A stretch of DNA of 64,000 nt from Diphasiastrum complanatum (taxonomy: Eukaryota; Streptophyta; Lycopodiopsida; Lycopodiales; Lycopodiaceae), in the NCBI GenBank assembly GCA_029204225.1, contig CM055098.1, positions 22,075,367 to 22,139,366 on the forward strand, written 5' to 3'. The notes under the pieces were generated by a model. The model worked only from the letters and a program-made list of their open reading frames with translations. It had not been told where the DNA came from and did no database searches. Each line of letters opens with the position of its first letter. Position 1 is the stretch's first letter. Shown here piece after piece: positions 63,661-64,000 of this stretch. The position numbers and the translations under genes are program-made.

Positions 63661-64000
63661 ACCCACACCTCCTATGGATTATGGTGTGAAATTGTAAAGG
63701 CATCCACTCATCATCAACTCAAATTTTCTATAACTTTCTACAAACATTGTCAGATATGCAGATCGAGGACACATTTTTCTCACTGGTCACTTTAATGCCA
63801 GGAGAACTTCTCGACAGATAGAATTCCATAATGTAACTGATCATCTTCATTTACATGCCCTTGATGGAGAAGACTTGAGATTTACCAGTACATCTAATGA
63901 CAAGTTGGGACCTATCACTACATGTGGAGAGTACTTGTTGTAGTTGGGTGAAGCCCATGAATTAAAAATTTATAACACTTTAGCTTGCAAGCCTGATTCT
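63621..64000 (+). pseudogene. LINE D ORF2, endonuclease start
   Basis: NCKGIHSSS, then after a deletion RYADRGHIFLTGHFNARRTS (GDFNAR with Asp changed to His), FHNVTDHLHLHALDGEDLRF and ITTCGEYLL. Incomplete at the window end. Confidence 0.8.

Larger units (their letters stand above)
63000..64000 (+). mobile_element. LINE D, decayed, runs off the window
   Basis: Same family as A-C: ORF1 remnant to the TAG at 63618-63620, hairpin, then ORF2 with a deletion of about 0.3 kb after its first codons. ORF2 continues past 64000. Confidence 0.85.

Overview
This is nuclear DNA of a land plant with a large, repeat-rich genome. The evidence is Ty1/copia and Ty3/gypsy retrotransposons with plant-type primer-binding sites, a BED/DUF659-type hAT transposon, many long (GA/CT)n microsatellites, and one plant-type intron-rich gene with very long introns. 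A fern, lycophyte or gymnosperm would fit, but the sequence alone does not decide it. I see no rRNA or tRNA gene, no CRISPR array and no prokaryotic gene.

The main host feature is a single minus-strand gene for an alpha/beta-hydrolase. I assembled it by hand from nine short exons spread over 15235-61618 (46.4 kb). All junctions are GT/AG and every codon phase agrees. The catalytic Ser (GASLG), Asp (WGEQD) and His (DCGHFPH) lie on three different exons. The N-terminal exon or exons were not found and probably lie beyond the window. Its largest introns (16.2, 20.1 and 6.4 kb) hold most of the transposons.

Layout. 1-1950: no gene, two short tandem duplications. 1951-7710: a copia relic split by a second copia element (2129-about 6915), which itself carries the 5' part of a Ty3 element (4571-6396). 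7711-15100: microsatellites, a CATGCATG tandem array, a diverged direct-repeat pair and a hairpin motif. 15235-23449: last six exons of the gene, with a non-autonomous LTR element (17157-19780) in one intron. 23886-43529: the 20-kb intron, holding a BED-finger relic, a copia element without a 5' end (24208-28424), a gypsy element hit by an 8.3-kb hAT transposon (30103-38367) that contains a LINE with an intact 1167-codon ORF2, a second gypsy copy, a LINE fragment and a second hAT relic. 43530-43625: nucleophile-elbow exon. 44150-59862: the 16-kb intron, holding two gypsy elements in opposite orientation and two LINEs placed directly one after the other (B and C). 59863-61618: three more exons. 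63000-64000: a fourth LINE (D), running off the end.

The most unusual system is the LINE family (copies A-D plus a fragment). It has an ORF1 with coiled coil and L1-ORF1p-like C-terminal half, and an ORF2 with APE-type endonuclease, reverse transcriptase and a C-terminal zinc knuckle. In all four copies ORF1 ends in UAG, ORF2 follows in the same frame without a usable AUG, and a GC-rich inverted repeat begins about six bases after the UAG. This is the architecture of programmed stop-codon readthrough. The family also has a C-terminal PCNA-binding-like motif, a 3' terminal stem-loop with compensatory changes, and 3' ends that abut (CT)n tracts.
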